Below the pieces are notes generated by a model. The model was not told the DNA's origin, made no database searches, and saw nothing but the letters and a program-made list of their open reading frames with translations. A stretch of 64,000 bases of DNA from an uncultured bacterium (lineage in GTDB: Bacteria; Edwardsbacteria; AC1; EtOH8): positions 1 to 64,000 of the forward strand of contig CALMGM010000001.1 in the NCBI GenBank assembly GCA_937863685.1, given 5' to 3'. Numbering within the stretch: the first letter of the stretch is position 1; each line of letters opens with the position of its first letter. A program made the position numbers and the translations under genes. Shown piece after piece: positions 50,469 to 59,300 of this stretch.

Positions 50469-52301
50469 TTATTCCACGGTAACGCTCTTGGCCAGATTTC
50501 TCGGCTGATCCACGTTACAACCCCGGAGCACGGCAATGTGGTAGGCCAGCAGCTGCAGCGGTATACTGTTTATTATCGGCCCGAAATAGCTGTAGGTCCG
50601 CGGAACCTTTATCACGAACTCGGCCAGTTTGTCTATCTCGTCATCGTCTATATTGGCAATGGCTATCACCCGGCCTTTGCGAGCCCTCACCTCCTGGATA
50701 TTGCTGATCACCTTGTCGTAGATGGCATCCTTGGGCACGATGAACACCACCGGCATGTTCTCGTCGATCAGGGCGATGGGGCCGTGTTTCATCTCGGCGG
50801 CCGGATAGCCCTCGGCATGAATGTAGGAGATCTCCTTTAGCTTGAGGGCCCCTTCCAGGGCTGTCGGGAAATTGCTGCCCCGGCCCAGGTAGAGGAAATT
50901 GTCGGCATCCTTGAATTCCCGGGCGATGGCCTTGATCTGGTCGTCCAGCTGCAGGACGGTCCTTACCTTCTCCGGGATGGCAGCCAGATCCTGGGCGATC
51001 TTGGCCAAGGTCGTCTGGGGCAGGCCCCGGTTCCTGGCCAGCAACAGGGCGATCTGCGAAAGCACGGCGATCTGCGAAGTGAAGGCCTTGGTGGAGGCCA
51101 CCCCGATCTCCGGCCCGGCGTGAATGTAAACCCCGGCGTCGGTCTCCCGGGCGATGGTGCTGCCCACCACGTTGACTATCCCGATCACCGGAGCCCCCCG
51201 GGATCTGGCCTCCCTGAGGGCCGCCAGGGTATCGGCGGTCTCGCCGCTCTGGCTTATCACCATCACCACATCGTCCGGCCTGATGACCGGGTTGCGAAAG
51301 CGGAACTCCGAGGCGTAATCCACATCCACCGGGATCCGCCCCAGCTGTTCCAGCATGTACTTCCCCACCAGGGCGGCGTGCCAGGAGGTCCCGCAGGAGG
51401 TGATGATTATCCTCCGGGCCTTTAACAGTTTATCCATCACCGAAAGCAGGCCGCCCAGCCGGACATCGCCCTCCTTGACCATCAGGCGGCCGCGCATGGC
51501 ATTCTCCAGGGAAGTGGGCTGCTCGTTTATCTCCTTGAGCATGAAATGCTCATAGCCGCCGCGTTCTATCTGCTCCAGAGAAAAGGTTATCTCCTCTATC
51601 TGTTTGACCACCTGCTGATCGTGAATGGTCTTGGTGTAGAAGGAGTCGGCCGAGATGCAGGCCATCTCGTCATCGTTGAGATAAACCACTTGCCGGGTAT
51701 GCTCCACCAGAGCGGCGGCATCCGAAGCGATCAGATTCTCCCCTTCGCCCACCCCTATCACCAGAGGGCTGCCCCGGCGGGCGGCAATGATCTTGTCGGG
51801 CTCTCTGGGCGATATCACCAGGATCCCGAAAGTTCCCTCCACCTCCAGCAGGGCATATCGGACGGCGGAGAACAGGTCCCTGGTCTTTTTGTACATCTCC
51901 TCTATCAGGTGGACCAGCACCTCGGTATCAGTGGCGGTCCTGATCTGATGGCCGTCCTGGATCAGTTTTTTCTTGAGGGTGGAGTAGTTCTCAATGATCC
52001 CGTTGTGGATGATGGCTATCTCTTGATTGCAGTCCCAATGGGGATGGGCATTCAGGTCATCCGGCTCGCCGTGGGTGGCCCAGCGGGTGTGCCCGATCCC
52101 CAAAGAGGATGAAAGCTTCTTCCCTTCGATCATAGCCGCCAGGTCGGCCACCTTGCCGGCCTTCTTCTCGATGATCAGTTTGCCGTCCTTGATCAGAGCC
52201 AACCCGGCCGAATCGTATCCCCGGTATTCCAGGCGCTTTAGGCCTTCCATTATAAGGGGGACGCAGTTCTTGGCCCCGATGTAACCGACTATTCCGCACA
52301 T
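50469..52301 (-). CDS. glmS: Glutamine-fructose-6-phosphate aminotransferase
   Basis: A 610-residue GlmS making glucosamine-6-phosphate, the entry to peptidoglycan and LPS amino sugars. The N-terminal glutaminase starts M-C-G-I-V-G-Y with the nucleophile Cys2. Two SIS sugar-isomerase domains follow (about 285-420 and 455-600), with C-G-T-S-W-H-A and the closing P-R-N-L-A-K-S-V-T-V-E typical of the family. glmM lies immediately upstream (199-bp gap) on the same strand, giving two consecutive pathway steps together. Confidence 0.96.
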   Translation of the reverse strand: MCGIVGYIGAKNCVPLIMEGLKRLEYRGYDSAGLALIKDGKLIIEKKAGKVADLAAMIEGKKLSSSLGIGHTRWATHGEPDDLNAHPHWDCNQEIAIIHNGIIENYSTLKKKLIQDGHQIRTATDTEVLVHLIEEMYKKTRDLFSAVRYALLEVEGTFGILVISPREPDKIIAARRGSPLVIGVGEGENLIASDAAALVEHTRQVVYLNDDEMACISADSFYTKTIHDQQVVKQIEEITFSLEQIERGGYEHFMLKEINEQPTSLENAMRGRLMVKEGDVRLGGLLSVMDKLLKARRIIITSCGTSWHAALVGKYMLEQLGRIPVDVDYASEFRFRNPVIRPDDVVMVISQSGETADTLAALREARSRGAPVIGIVNVVGSTIARETDAGVYIHAGPEIGVASTKAFTSQIAVLSQIALLLARNRGLPQTTLAKIAQDLAAIPEKVRTVLQLDDQIKAIAREFKDADNFLYLGRGSNFPTALEGALKLKEISYIHAEGYPAAEMKHGPIALIDENMPVVFIVPKDAIYDKVISNIQEVRARKGRVIAIANIDDDEIDKLAEFVIKVPRTYSYFGPIINSIPLQLLAYHIAVLRGCNVDQPRNLAKSVTVE

Positions 52302-52500
52302 AATATTAGATGATGGTTAACAGATTTTAGATGTTGGGATAATAAATAGCTGGCACACAGATTTCACTGATTGTTTTACAAAACAAATAATTTTGTTGCT
52401 ATCGTCATCCTGAGTAATGCTACTTGTCTGGCAATCGAAGGATCTATTGACACAAAGTATCTTATATTCTATCGTGATTTGAATTCCAGTTAATTATGAT
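52302..52500. repeat. Intergenic repeat debris between glmM and glmS
   Basis: No gene. It contains a CACAGATTTCACTGATT phrase (about 52355-52371), also found in altered form near 54645-54665, and a copy of repeat family B (52402-52445). Confidence 0.45.
52402..52445 (+). repeat. Dispersed repeat family B, copy 1
   Basis: Begins TCGTCATCCTGAGTAATG and ends CGAAGGATCT. An inverted, diverged copy occurs at 54580-54624. Confidence 0.6.
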
Positions 52501-53850
52501 CTAGCCCTTGTTATTCCCGATTATCTGCCTGACCAACCACCGGGTCTTTTTCACCTCCCGCGCCTCGGCGATCACCCGCACGATCGGTTCGGTGCCAGAG
52601 GCCCTTACATGCACCCAGGCATCGGGCCAGATATATTTAAGGCCGTCCCTTTTATCAATTTTGCATTGGGTGAATATTTTCGCCGTCTCGACCAGAAACC
52701 TTTTAGGATCCTTTATCGTCAAAGTGGTTTTGATCATGTGATAGCTGGGTATTTTCTCGGCGATCTGTGACAATGGAAGATTCTCCTCTGTCAGCACCTG
52801 CAATATCAAGGCAATCCCGGCGGAGGCGTCGCGGGCGTAGTTGAGTTCGGGGATGATTATCCCCCCGTTGCCCTCGCCGCCGATAAGGGCCCGGTGCTTT
52901 TTCATGGCGCCGACCACGTTGGCCTCACCCACCGGGGTCCGGATGACGCTGGTCTTGAACTGGCCGGCCAGGTCATCAATCATCCGGCTGGTTGACAGAT
53001 TGGTGACGGCCTTGGTCTTGAAATGCGAGAACATGAACCGGGCGGCCAAAGCCAGGGAATATTCCTCGCCTATCGCTTTGCCCCTGTCGGAGACCAGGGA
53101 CAGCCGGTCCACGTCGGCGTCGGTGGCGAAACCGATGTCAGCACGATGAGCAATGACAGCTTTCTCCAGTTCCTTCAGATTCTTGGCCTGCGGTTCTATG
53201 GGCCGGGAGAACTTTCCGCTGGATTCGTTGTGCAGTGAGATGACCCGGCAGCCCAATTCTTTGAGCAGCAGGCTGAATATCGGCCCGCCGGCCCCGTGGC
53301 AGGTGTCCACCACCACTTTGAATTTTTTCCTTCTGATGGCCGGAATATCCAAAAATGACAATTTTAGTATTTTGGACACATGGTCGTTGATGGCCTCGGG
53401 ATATTCTCTGCTGCTCCCCAGCCGGTCATATTTTTTATGGTCAAATTTTCCGGAATGGAAAAGGGCGATGACCTTTTCGCCCTGGCCTTTATCTAAAAAC
53501 AGACCTCCGCCAGAGACGAATTTAAGGGCGTTCCATTGGGAAGGATTGTGGCTGGCGGTGATGGCGATGCCCCCTTTGGCCTTCAGTAATCTGGTCATCA
53601 GTTGGACGGTGGGGGTGGGAACGATACCGATCCTGATTACCTGGCAGCCCACCGAGCGCAGGCCGGCCTCAACCGCCATTTCCATCACCGGTCCGGACAG
53701 GCGGGAATCGCGCCCCAGCACCACCGGACCGCCTCCGACAAAGGTGCCGAAGGCCGCGGCGAATTTCAGGGCCAGTTCGGGGGGCAGGCTGGTTCCCACC
53801 ACGCCCCTGATCCCGGCCACGCTGATCATCAATTTATCGTGAGTAGACAA
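52501..53850 (-). CDS. glmM: Phosphoglucosamine mutase (GlmM-type phosphohexomutase)
   Basis: A 449-residue alpha-D-phosphohexomutase. The phosphoserine loop is T-A-S-H-N-P (Ser ~99), the metal loop D-A-D-V-D-R-L, the sugar-binding loop G-G-E-G-N-G-G-I, and the phosphate-binding loop R-A-S-G-T-E-P. The GlmM assignment, converting glucosamine-6-phosphate to the 1-phosphate, follows mainly from its position next to glmS; a phosphomannomutase/phosphoglucomutase specificity is possible. Confidence 0.85.
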   Translation of the reverse strand: MSTHDKLMISVAGIRGVVGTSLPPELALKFAAAFGTFVGGGPVVLGRDSRLSGPVMEMAVEAGLRSVGCQVIRIGIVPTPTVQLMTRLLKAKGGIAITASHNPSQWNALKFVSGGGLFLDKGQGEKVIALFHSGKFDHKKYDRLGSSREYPEAINDHVSKILKLSFLDIPAIRRKKFKVVVDTCHGAGGPIFSLLLKELGCRVISLHNESSGKFSRPIEPQAKNLKELEKAVIAHRADIGFATDADVDRLSLVSDRGKAIGEEYSLALAARFMFSHFKTKAVTNLSTSRMIDDLAGQFKTSVIRTPVGEANVVGAMKKHRALIGGEGNGGIIIPELNYARDASAGIALILQVLTEENLPLSQIAEKIPSYHMIKTTLTIKDPKRFLVETAKIFTQCKIDKRDGLKYIWPDAWVHVRASGTEPIVRVIAEAREVKKTRWLVRQIIGNNKG

Positions 53851-53953
53851 GATATGTTACCTAAAGTTATCTATAGTTAACTGATTATGCTTCGTTAGTG
53901 GTACTGCTTGCCCCACAAGCAAGATACAACTTGTTTATTGGTCGTCATTTTAA

Positions 53954-54442
53954 CTAATCATAGGGCGTTTCGTTTCCTTCAAGCAACTTCTTGTGTGCGA
54001 GCATTAGTGCGAACACAAAATAGCCAACACCGTAATAGAAGAAAAACAACAACAGAATTTTGAAGTAAATTGTAATAATATTAGCAACCCAGAGCGTTGT
54101 TATGTGGTGAATCATTTGGACTTCTGCAAATTTGACTACGAGAGCCATTACAAGAAGTAACACTGCATGAAGGAAACGTTCACCAACCGTTCGGAATATA
54201 TCAGCCCTCTTTTCATCATTCTTAATTCTGGATGACAGATTCAGGGTTAAACCTGAAAGTGTGGCAGTAACAGCTATTGAAGCTGACACCAGCTTGTAAA
54301 AATCTATTGCAGCAACACCTTGGAACTCGTTCATTGAAAAGTGATACAGCACAAAAAAGCAAACTAGTGGCGGCCCTAAAACGAAAAGCCCGGACAGAGT
54401 CAATTTAAAAATTCGCCCTAATATTTTTCTAAGTTTTCTCAT
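53954..54442 (-). CDS. Small integral membrane protein of unknown function
   Basis: A 162-residue protein with four predicted membrane helices (about 13-38, 50-68, 88-108 and 118-148) and a basic N-terminus. No recognised domain. It is more AT-rich than neighbouring genes and flanked by repeat-rich non-coding DNA, so it may be an acquired gene. The ATG at 54442 is preferred; an in-frame ATG at 54493 adds 17 polar residues. Confidence 0.6.
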   Translation of the reverse strand: MRKLRKILGRIFKLTLSGLFVLGPPLVCFFVLYHFSMNEFQGVAAIDFYKLVSASIAVTATLSGLTLNLSSRIKNDEKRADIFRTVGERFLHAVLLLVMALVVKFAEVQMIHHITTLWVANIITIYFKILLLFFFYYGVGYFVFALMLAHKKLLEGNETPYD

Positions 54443-54503
54443 GGTTAACGGGACACAAACATATTTTGATTTATATTGCGTATTTATTGGCACAGGACTT
54501 CTC

Positions 54504-54530
54504 TGGATTCCCGCCTGCGCGGGAATGACA
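54504..54530. repeat. Dispersed palindromic repeat, family A copy 3
   Basis: GGATTCCCGCCTGCGCGGGA followed by ATGACA, the cleanest copy of the family in the window. Confidence 0.65.
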
Positions 54531-54579
54531 AGACCGTTTTAAAAACAACTCTGTGCGCTTTGTGCGCTCCGTGGTTAAA

Positions 54580-54624
54580 AGATCCTTCGGCTTGTCGGGC
54601 AAGAAGTAATACTCAGGATGACGA
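54580..54624 (-). repeat. Dispersed repeat family B, copy 2 (inverted)
   Basis: On the minus strand it begins TCGTCATCCTGAGTATTAC and ends CCGAAGGATCT, matching both ends of 52402-52445 at the same length. Confidence 0.6.
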
Positions 54625-54681
54625 AAGCAATGATAATACCGTGAAAGGATCCGTGTAAATCCGCGTCCCATTTATCACAGT

Positions 54682-54694
54682 ATGGAGCCGCTGA
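54682..54694. repeat. Duplicate of the tRNA-Thr 3' end
   Basis: ATGGAGCCGCTGA is repeated exactly at 54746-54758, where it covers the encoded CCA, the discriminator base and the acceptor stem of the tRNA. Between the copies lies a GTCCGCC/GGCGGAC palindrome. It could be an integration scar or a partial tRNA duplication. Confidence 0.5.
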
Positions 54695-54746
54695 TCCTCC
54701 TGCGTCCGCCTTTGGCTGACTGCGGCGGACAAGCCCAAGCTCAACA

Positions 54747-54822
54747 TGGAGCCGCTGACCGGAATCGAACCGGTGACCTACGCATTACGAGTGCGTCGCT
54801 CTACCAACTGAGCTACAGCGGC
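54747..54822 (-). tRNA. tRNA-Thr (anticodon CGT)
   Basis: Reading the minus strand from 54822: a 7-bp acceptor stem GCCGCTG/CAGCGGC, D-arm with AGCTCAGTTGGTAGAGC, anticodon arm ACGCA-CTCGTAA-TGCGT giving anticodon CGT, and T-arm GGTTCGATTCC, ending TCCA with CCA encoded. 76 bases. It decodes ACG. A TAGAAT box lies about 20 bases upstream. Confidence 0.95.
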
Positions 54823-54871
54823 AACAAGACTTTTCTATTCTATCATTATCAAAACGAAAAGTAAATAAAAT

Positions 54872-55651
54872 TTACTCTCTTTTTGCGGGTTTATTATTCT
54901 TCCAAAGGACGACCGATGATGCCAGTGCAAAAACGATCAACCCCAGGCTTATCCATTGATTGTTGGTAAGTCCCAGAAGCCCAATCTGGCTGTCTTCGTA
55001 ATAACGGAAATGATCCAGCAGGAAGCGCCAGATGCCGTACATGCCCAGGAACAGGCAGAACATCGCACCGGGGAAATGTTTTCTTTTTCCCAGCCACAGC
55101 AATAATACCATGGCAGCCAATCCGAATATCGTTTCGTAAAGCTGGGTGGGATGCAGGGCGCAGCTGAAGGCCGCTCCGGCGGCGGTGTCGGCCGGAAATT
55201 TCACCCCCCAGGGCAGGGATGACGGATTTCCGAAACAACATCCGTTCAAAAAACAACCGAAGCGTCCGATGCCCAGACCCAGGGCAAAGGCCGGGGCCGC
55301 CATATCGGCCAGCGGCCAGAAGGCGATGCCCTTCTTCTTGAGATAGATCACGCCGGCCGGCACCGCCAGCAGGACGCCACCGTAGAAAGTGAGCCCCCCC
55401 TCCCACACCGCCAGCGCCGTCAACGGCCTTGGGGCGTATTCGGCCCAGTGACTCAAAACATAGAAGGCCCGGGAGCCGACCACCGAGGCCATCATCACCA
55501 CCAGCCCGAAATCCATTATCACATCCTTGGACAGGCCGGACCCTTTGGCCCTGGATTCCAGCAGCAGGATGGCCGCCAGGAACGACAGGGCCAGCATCAA
55601 GCCGTAGCTGTGCAGGGTGAAGGGGCCGATCTTGAAAATGATGGGAAGCAT
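54872..55651 (-). CDS. lgt: Prolipoprotein diacylglyceryl transferase
   Basis: A 259-residue Lgt, the inner-membrane enzyme attaching diacylglycerol to the lipobox cysteine of prolipoproteins, such as the five lipoproteins encoded here. About seven helices. Signature R-F-G-C-F-L-N-G-C-C-F-G with the conserved Arg and Asn, and H-P-T-Q-L-Y-E. It lies between the tRNA gene and rodA on the minus strand. Confidence 0.94.
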   Translation of the reverse strand: MLPIIFKIGPFTLHSYGLMLALSFLAAILLLESRAKGSGLSKDVIMDFGLVVMMASVVGSRAFYVLSHWAEYAPRPLTALAVWEGGLTFYGGVLLAVPAGVIYLKKKGIAFWPLADMAAPAFALGLGIGRFGCFLNGCCFGNPSSLPWGVKFPADTAAGAAFSCALHPTQLYETIFGLAAMVLLLWLGKRKHFPGAMFCLFLGMYGIWRFLLDHFRYYEDSQIGLLGLTNNQWISLGLIVFALASSVVLWKNNKPAKRE

Positions 55652-55777
55652 CTTTTAATAATATTGTTGGATTGAAGTATTCAGTACCCGGTAGTTGGTA
55701 TACTGTAGGGGGCATGATAAATTAAAATTCCCGAAGAAGAAATCCCCGATATCTATGGCCTATTCACCGAAATCCGT

Positions 55778-57004
55778 CTAGTATTCATAGCGGCGCAGGC
55801 CGATGTTCAGCAGCAATCCGATCATCATCAGGTTGATGATCAGGGCCGAGCCGCCGTAGCTCAGGAACGGCAGGGGGATCCCGGTCACCGGCAGAACCCC
55901 CAGGGCCATGCCGATGTTCAGGATCACGTGGTATCCCAAAATGGACAGAATGCCCACCGCCGCCAGGCCGGCAAAGCGGTTCCGGGCCTGCCGGGCTATC
56001 ACTATGCCGCGGTACACCATCCAGAAGAACAACAGCAATAGCAGCAGACATCCGATAAACCCAAATTCCTCGCTAAAGGTGGCAAAGATGAAATCGGTGT
56101 GCTGCTCGGGCAGAAAGGACAGTTTTTTCTGGGTTCCTTCCAAAAAGCCCTGGCCCCAAAAGCCCCCGGAACCCACCGCGATCTTGGACTGCAGGACATG
56201 CCAGCCGGCTCCCCGGGGATCGATCCCGGGATTGAGAAATATCATGATCCTCATCCTCTGGTAATCCTTGAGCCCCTGCCAAAGGAACGGGGTGATGCTT
56301 CCGATCACTGTGTTCAGCACGAAGATCCAGGAGGCATATTTGAATTTCATCCGGAAGAACCAGAACGACAGCAGCAGCAGGATCATGAAACCTATCCAGC
56401 TGGGCATGGAGAAAACCGCCACCATGGAAAGGACCGGCGAGAGCAGATACAGGATGTTCTTTACCGGATATCCCTGCCAGAAGATCATGGCGATGAACAG
56501 CGCCCCGAAGGAGAGCGAGGTCCCCAGGTCCGGTTCGATCAGCACCAGTCCCAGCGGCACCACCACTATGGCCAACGGTAGCAGGATGCCCAAAAAGCCC
56601 GCTTGGCCCAGGTCCTTCCTGTAAATAAGCTTGGCCAGGGCAAAGATGGTCGCCATCTTGGCGATCTCCGAGGGCTGGAACATCTGCCCCCCCAGACGTA
56701 TCCAGCGATGGGTATTCATATGCTTGGGCCCCAGCAGGACCGCCGCCAGCAGAACCATTGAAATGCCGTATATCGGCCAGGCAAAGGCTTCCAGATAACG
56801 GTAGGGCACGACCACCGCCGCCACCAAAGCCGCCAGGCCGATGGCCAGTGACACCAGTTGCTTTCGCCAGATCCCTTCAAATCCGGGTTGATCGGTCTGG
56901 GTGGCGCTGTACACCGCCAGAATGCCTATGCAGACCAGAATCAAAACGGATGCCAGCAGCTGCATATCGAAATCGCGGTTGGAATGGAATTCGAACAGCT
57001 TCAT
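55778..57004 (-). CDS. rodA: Rod-shape peptidoglycan polymerase RodA
   Basis: A 408-residue SEDS-family glycosyltransferase with about ten helices. Motifs include L-I-E-P-D-L-G-T-S (catalytic Asp region), P-E-Q-H-T-D-F-I-F-A and the end motif G-I-P-L-P-F-L-S-Y-G-G-S. It polymerises glycan strands with PBP2 in the elongasome. Its ATG overlaps the mrdA stop by four bases, and it is last in the mreB-C-D-mrdA-rodA operon. Confidence 0.95.
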   Translation of the reverse strand: MKLFEFHSNRDFDMQLLASVLILVCIGILAVYSATQTDQPGFEGIWRKQLVSLAIGLAALVAAVVVPYRYLEAFAWPIYGISMVLLAAVLLGPKHMNTHRWIRLGGQMFQPSEIAKMATIFALAKLIYRKDLGQAGFLGILLPLAIVVVPLGLVLIEPDLGTSLSFGALFIAMIFWQGYPVKNILYLLSPVLSMVAVFSMPSWIGFMILLLLSFWFFRMKFKYASWIFVLNTVIGSITPFLWQGLKDYQRMRIMIFLNPGIDPRGAGWHVLQSKIAVGSGGFWGQGFLEGTQKKLSFLPEQHTDFIFATFSEEFGFIGCLLLLLLFFWMVYRGIVIARQARNRFAGLAAVGILSILGYHVILNIGMALGVLPVTGIPLPFLSYGGSALIINLMMIGLLLNIGLRRYEY

Positions 57005-58812
57005 GGAACCGCCGTCACTTTGAGATTATCGTCCTTGGTTATGCCCTGCTGCGCCAGGTACTGACGGATCAGCTTGCCGGCCAACGGCGCGGCCACCGCC
57101 GATCCGTGCCCAGCATTCTCCACTAAAACCGCCACCGAGATCACCGGGTCATCCTTGGGCGCAAAGGCCACGAACCAGGAATGATCATCTCCATGTGGGT
57201 TCTGAGCAGTGCCGGTCTTCCCTGCCACTTCGATTCCATAGATCCTGGCCGAGCCGCCGGTGCCGCCGGGCTGGTTGACCACCCCGGCCAGGGCCTCCTT
57301 GATTATGGCTATGGCGTTGGGAGAGATGCCCAGTTGATGGCTTTTCAATTTTTCCTTTTCCAGCAATTCCCCTTTGTAATCCTCGATCTTCAGGACCAGG
57401 TGCGGCTGAAAAAGCATTCCGCCATTTCCGATGGCCCCGTACATGACAGCCAGCTGCAGGGGAGTGACCAGCAGCTCCCCCTGGCCGATGGACAAATTGG
57501 CCGGAACCCCGCCGCCCCAGCTTCCCCTCCCCAGCCGCTTTTCGTACCAACTGATGGTGGGCACCAGCCCGGGAACCTCCTGGGGCAGGTCGATCCCTGT
57601 CTCCGATCCCAGGCCGACCTTGAGGCACAGATCGGAAATGCCCTGGACCCCCAGCATTTGCCCTAATTGATAGAAATATACATCGCAGGACTGGACTATG
57701 GCCTCATGCAAATTCAGCGATCCGTGCCCCCCGGCCTTCCAGCATTTGAACACCCGGTTGCCTATCCTCAGCGAACCGCGGCAGGCTTTGGGCAGCAATT
57801 TTTTTTCATCGATCAGGCCGCTGTCCAGCGCCGCAGCTGCGGTGAAGACCTTGAAGGTCGAGCCCGGGGGATAGACGCTGCGGATGGCCCGGTCCCAAAG
57901 AGGGAAAGAGGGATCGCTGGCCAGCCGGCTCCAGTTTTCGGGGCTGATGCCGGTGGAAAATAGATCGGGGTTAAAATTGGGACTGCTGACCAGGGCCAGT
58001 ATCTGTCCGGTCCGGGGGTCCACCGCCACCGCCGATCCCTGCATGCCGTCGACAAACAGGCTCTCGGCCAGCTGCTGCAGTCTCCAGTCGATGGTCAGGT
58101 AGAGATTGACCCCGGGCACCGGCTCCAGCCTCTCCAGATCGGGAATGTTGCCCTGCTCCCGGCCCTTGGCATCGACCTCCACGAATTCGCAGCCGTCGCT
58201 GCCCCGCAGCAGATTTTCGTACTGTTTCTCCAGCCCGCCCTTGCCCAAAAAATCCCCCAGCCGGTAGCCCTGATCTTTGAGCCTTTCGTATTCCCTGGAG
58301 TTCAGTTCGGAAGTATAGCCTATCAGGTGGCTGGCATAACTTCCGAACGGGGCCTTGCGCCTCGATTCGGTGGCCAGGCGCAGGCCCGGCAGCTTGTCGG
58401 CATGCTCCTCGATCACCGCCACCTGTTCCGGGGCCAGATTCCGGACAATGGACACCGGATCCTTGGGGTAGGCCCGTCTCTGAAAAGTTATCTCCTGTTT
58501 GACCGAATTGCTGTCCAGCCCCAGTATCCGGGCGGCAGTTATCACCGCCGGTCCCCAGTCCCTGACCGCCACCAGCACCAGGTTAAAAGCCGGTTTGCTC
58601 TCGGCAATGATGACGCTGTCCCGGGAGAATATCAATCCCCGGGCGGCCGGGATGGCGACCTTGCGGACCCGGTTCTGCCGGGCATAGTTCTTATATTTGG
58701 CCCCTTCCACTATCTGAAGCTGGGCGGTCCGGATCAGTAGCACCGACAGGGCCGCTATCCAGAAGATCAGGGCCGCCGCCGCCCGGGAGCTGTTCTTATA
58801 ATCCTGCGCCAT
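57001..58812 (-). CDS. mrdA: Penicillin-binding protein 2 (elongasome transpeptidase)
   Basis: A 603-residue class B PBP. An N-terminal membrane anchor (about 12-30) precedes a dimerisation domain and the transpeptidase domain with catalytic S-x-x-K in P-P-G-S-T-F-K (Ser ~318), the second motif Q-S-C-D (S-x-D/N position) and K-T-G-T-A-Q. It crosslinks peptidoglycan during side-wall growth with RodA, downstream of MreC/MreD. Confidence 0.95.
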   Translation of the reverse strand: MAQDYKNSSRAAAALIFWIAALSVLLIRTAQLQIVEGAKYKNYARQNRVRKVAIPAARGLIFSRDSVIIAESKPAFNLVLVAVRDWGPAVITAARILGLDSNSVKQEITFQRRAYPKDPVSIVRNLAPEQVAVIEEHADKLPGLRLATESRRKAPFGSYASHLIGYTSELNSREYERLKDQGYRLGDFLGKGGLEKQYENLLRGSDGCEFVEVDAKGREQGNIPDLERLEPVPGVNLYLTIDWRLQQLAESLFVDGMQGSAVAVDPRTGQILALVSSPNFNPDLFSTGISPENWSRLASDPSFPLWDRAIRSVYPPGSTFKVFTAAAALDSGLIDEKKLLPKACRGSLRIGNRVFKCWKAGGHGSLNLHEAIVQSCDVYFYQLGQMLGVQGISDLCLKVGLGSETGIDLPQEVPGLVPTISWYEKRLGRGSWGGGVPANLSIGQGELLVTPLQLAVMYGAIGNGGMLFQPHLVLKIEDYKGELLEKEKLKSHQLGISPNAIAIIKEALAGVVNQPGGTGGSARIYGIEVAGKTGTAQNPHGDDHSWFVAFAPKDDPVISVAVLVENAGHGSAVAAPLAGKLIRQYLAQQGITKDDNLKVTAVP

Positions 58813-58817
58813 AGCCG

Positions 58818-59300
58818 TTACCTTTTACCGAAGGTCCAGCGTTCCAGGGCCGGCAGGATGATGGCAGCCGCCAGGGCGGTAAGGAGGGCGCTCCCCAGGC
58901 CGAACCTGATAAAATAACCTGGATAGGAGGTAAGCGTGCCCCCGTCCCGCCCGAAAAACACAAACAGCTGATACACCAGCGTCAGCACCGCGGTCAAAGC
59001 CGCCTGGCTCAAGAGCTGTTCCCGGTAGATCCTGTCCCTGGCCATTCCGGTAAGATAACCGGTGATGGTCCCGCCCACTGAGAACAAGCCCATGGTGGGA
59101 GGATGATAACAGTCCGCCAGAAATCCCGCCAACAGCCCGGCCCATACCCCGGACGACACCCCCTCGCGCAGCCCGGCCAAAGCGATCACTATCACCAGGA
59201 AATTGGGCATCAGTCCCCAGGGGCTGACCATATTTATCACCGAGCTTTGCAGAAAAACGGCCAGCCATGCCAACAATAGTATCTTGATGATCTTGATCAT
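58818..59300 (-). CDS. mreD: Rod-shape-determining protein MreD
   Basis: A 160-residue membrane protein with five to six helices and the typical small-residue pattern G-L-L-A-G-F-L-A-D-C-Y. It links MreC to the elongation machinery. It overlaps mreC by four bases and precedes mrdA by five. Confidence 0.9.
   Translation of the reverse strand: MIKIIKILLLAWLAVFLQSSVINMVSPWGLMPNFLVIVIALAGLREGVSSGVWAGLLAGFLADCYHPPTMGLFSVGGTITGYLTGMARDRIYREQLLSQAALTAVLTLVYQLFVFFGRDGGTLTSYPGYFIRFGLGSALLTALAAAIILPALERWTFGKR

Noticed and set aside
54682-54864. Plus-strand open frame reading G-A-A-D-R-N-R-T-G-D-L-R-I-T
   Set aside because: This is the well-known spurious translation of the antisense of a tRNA gene; the tRNA-Thr at 54747-54822 explains it.
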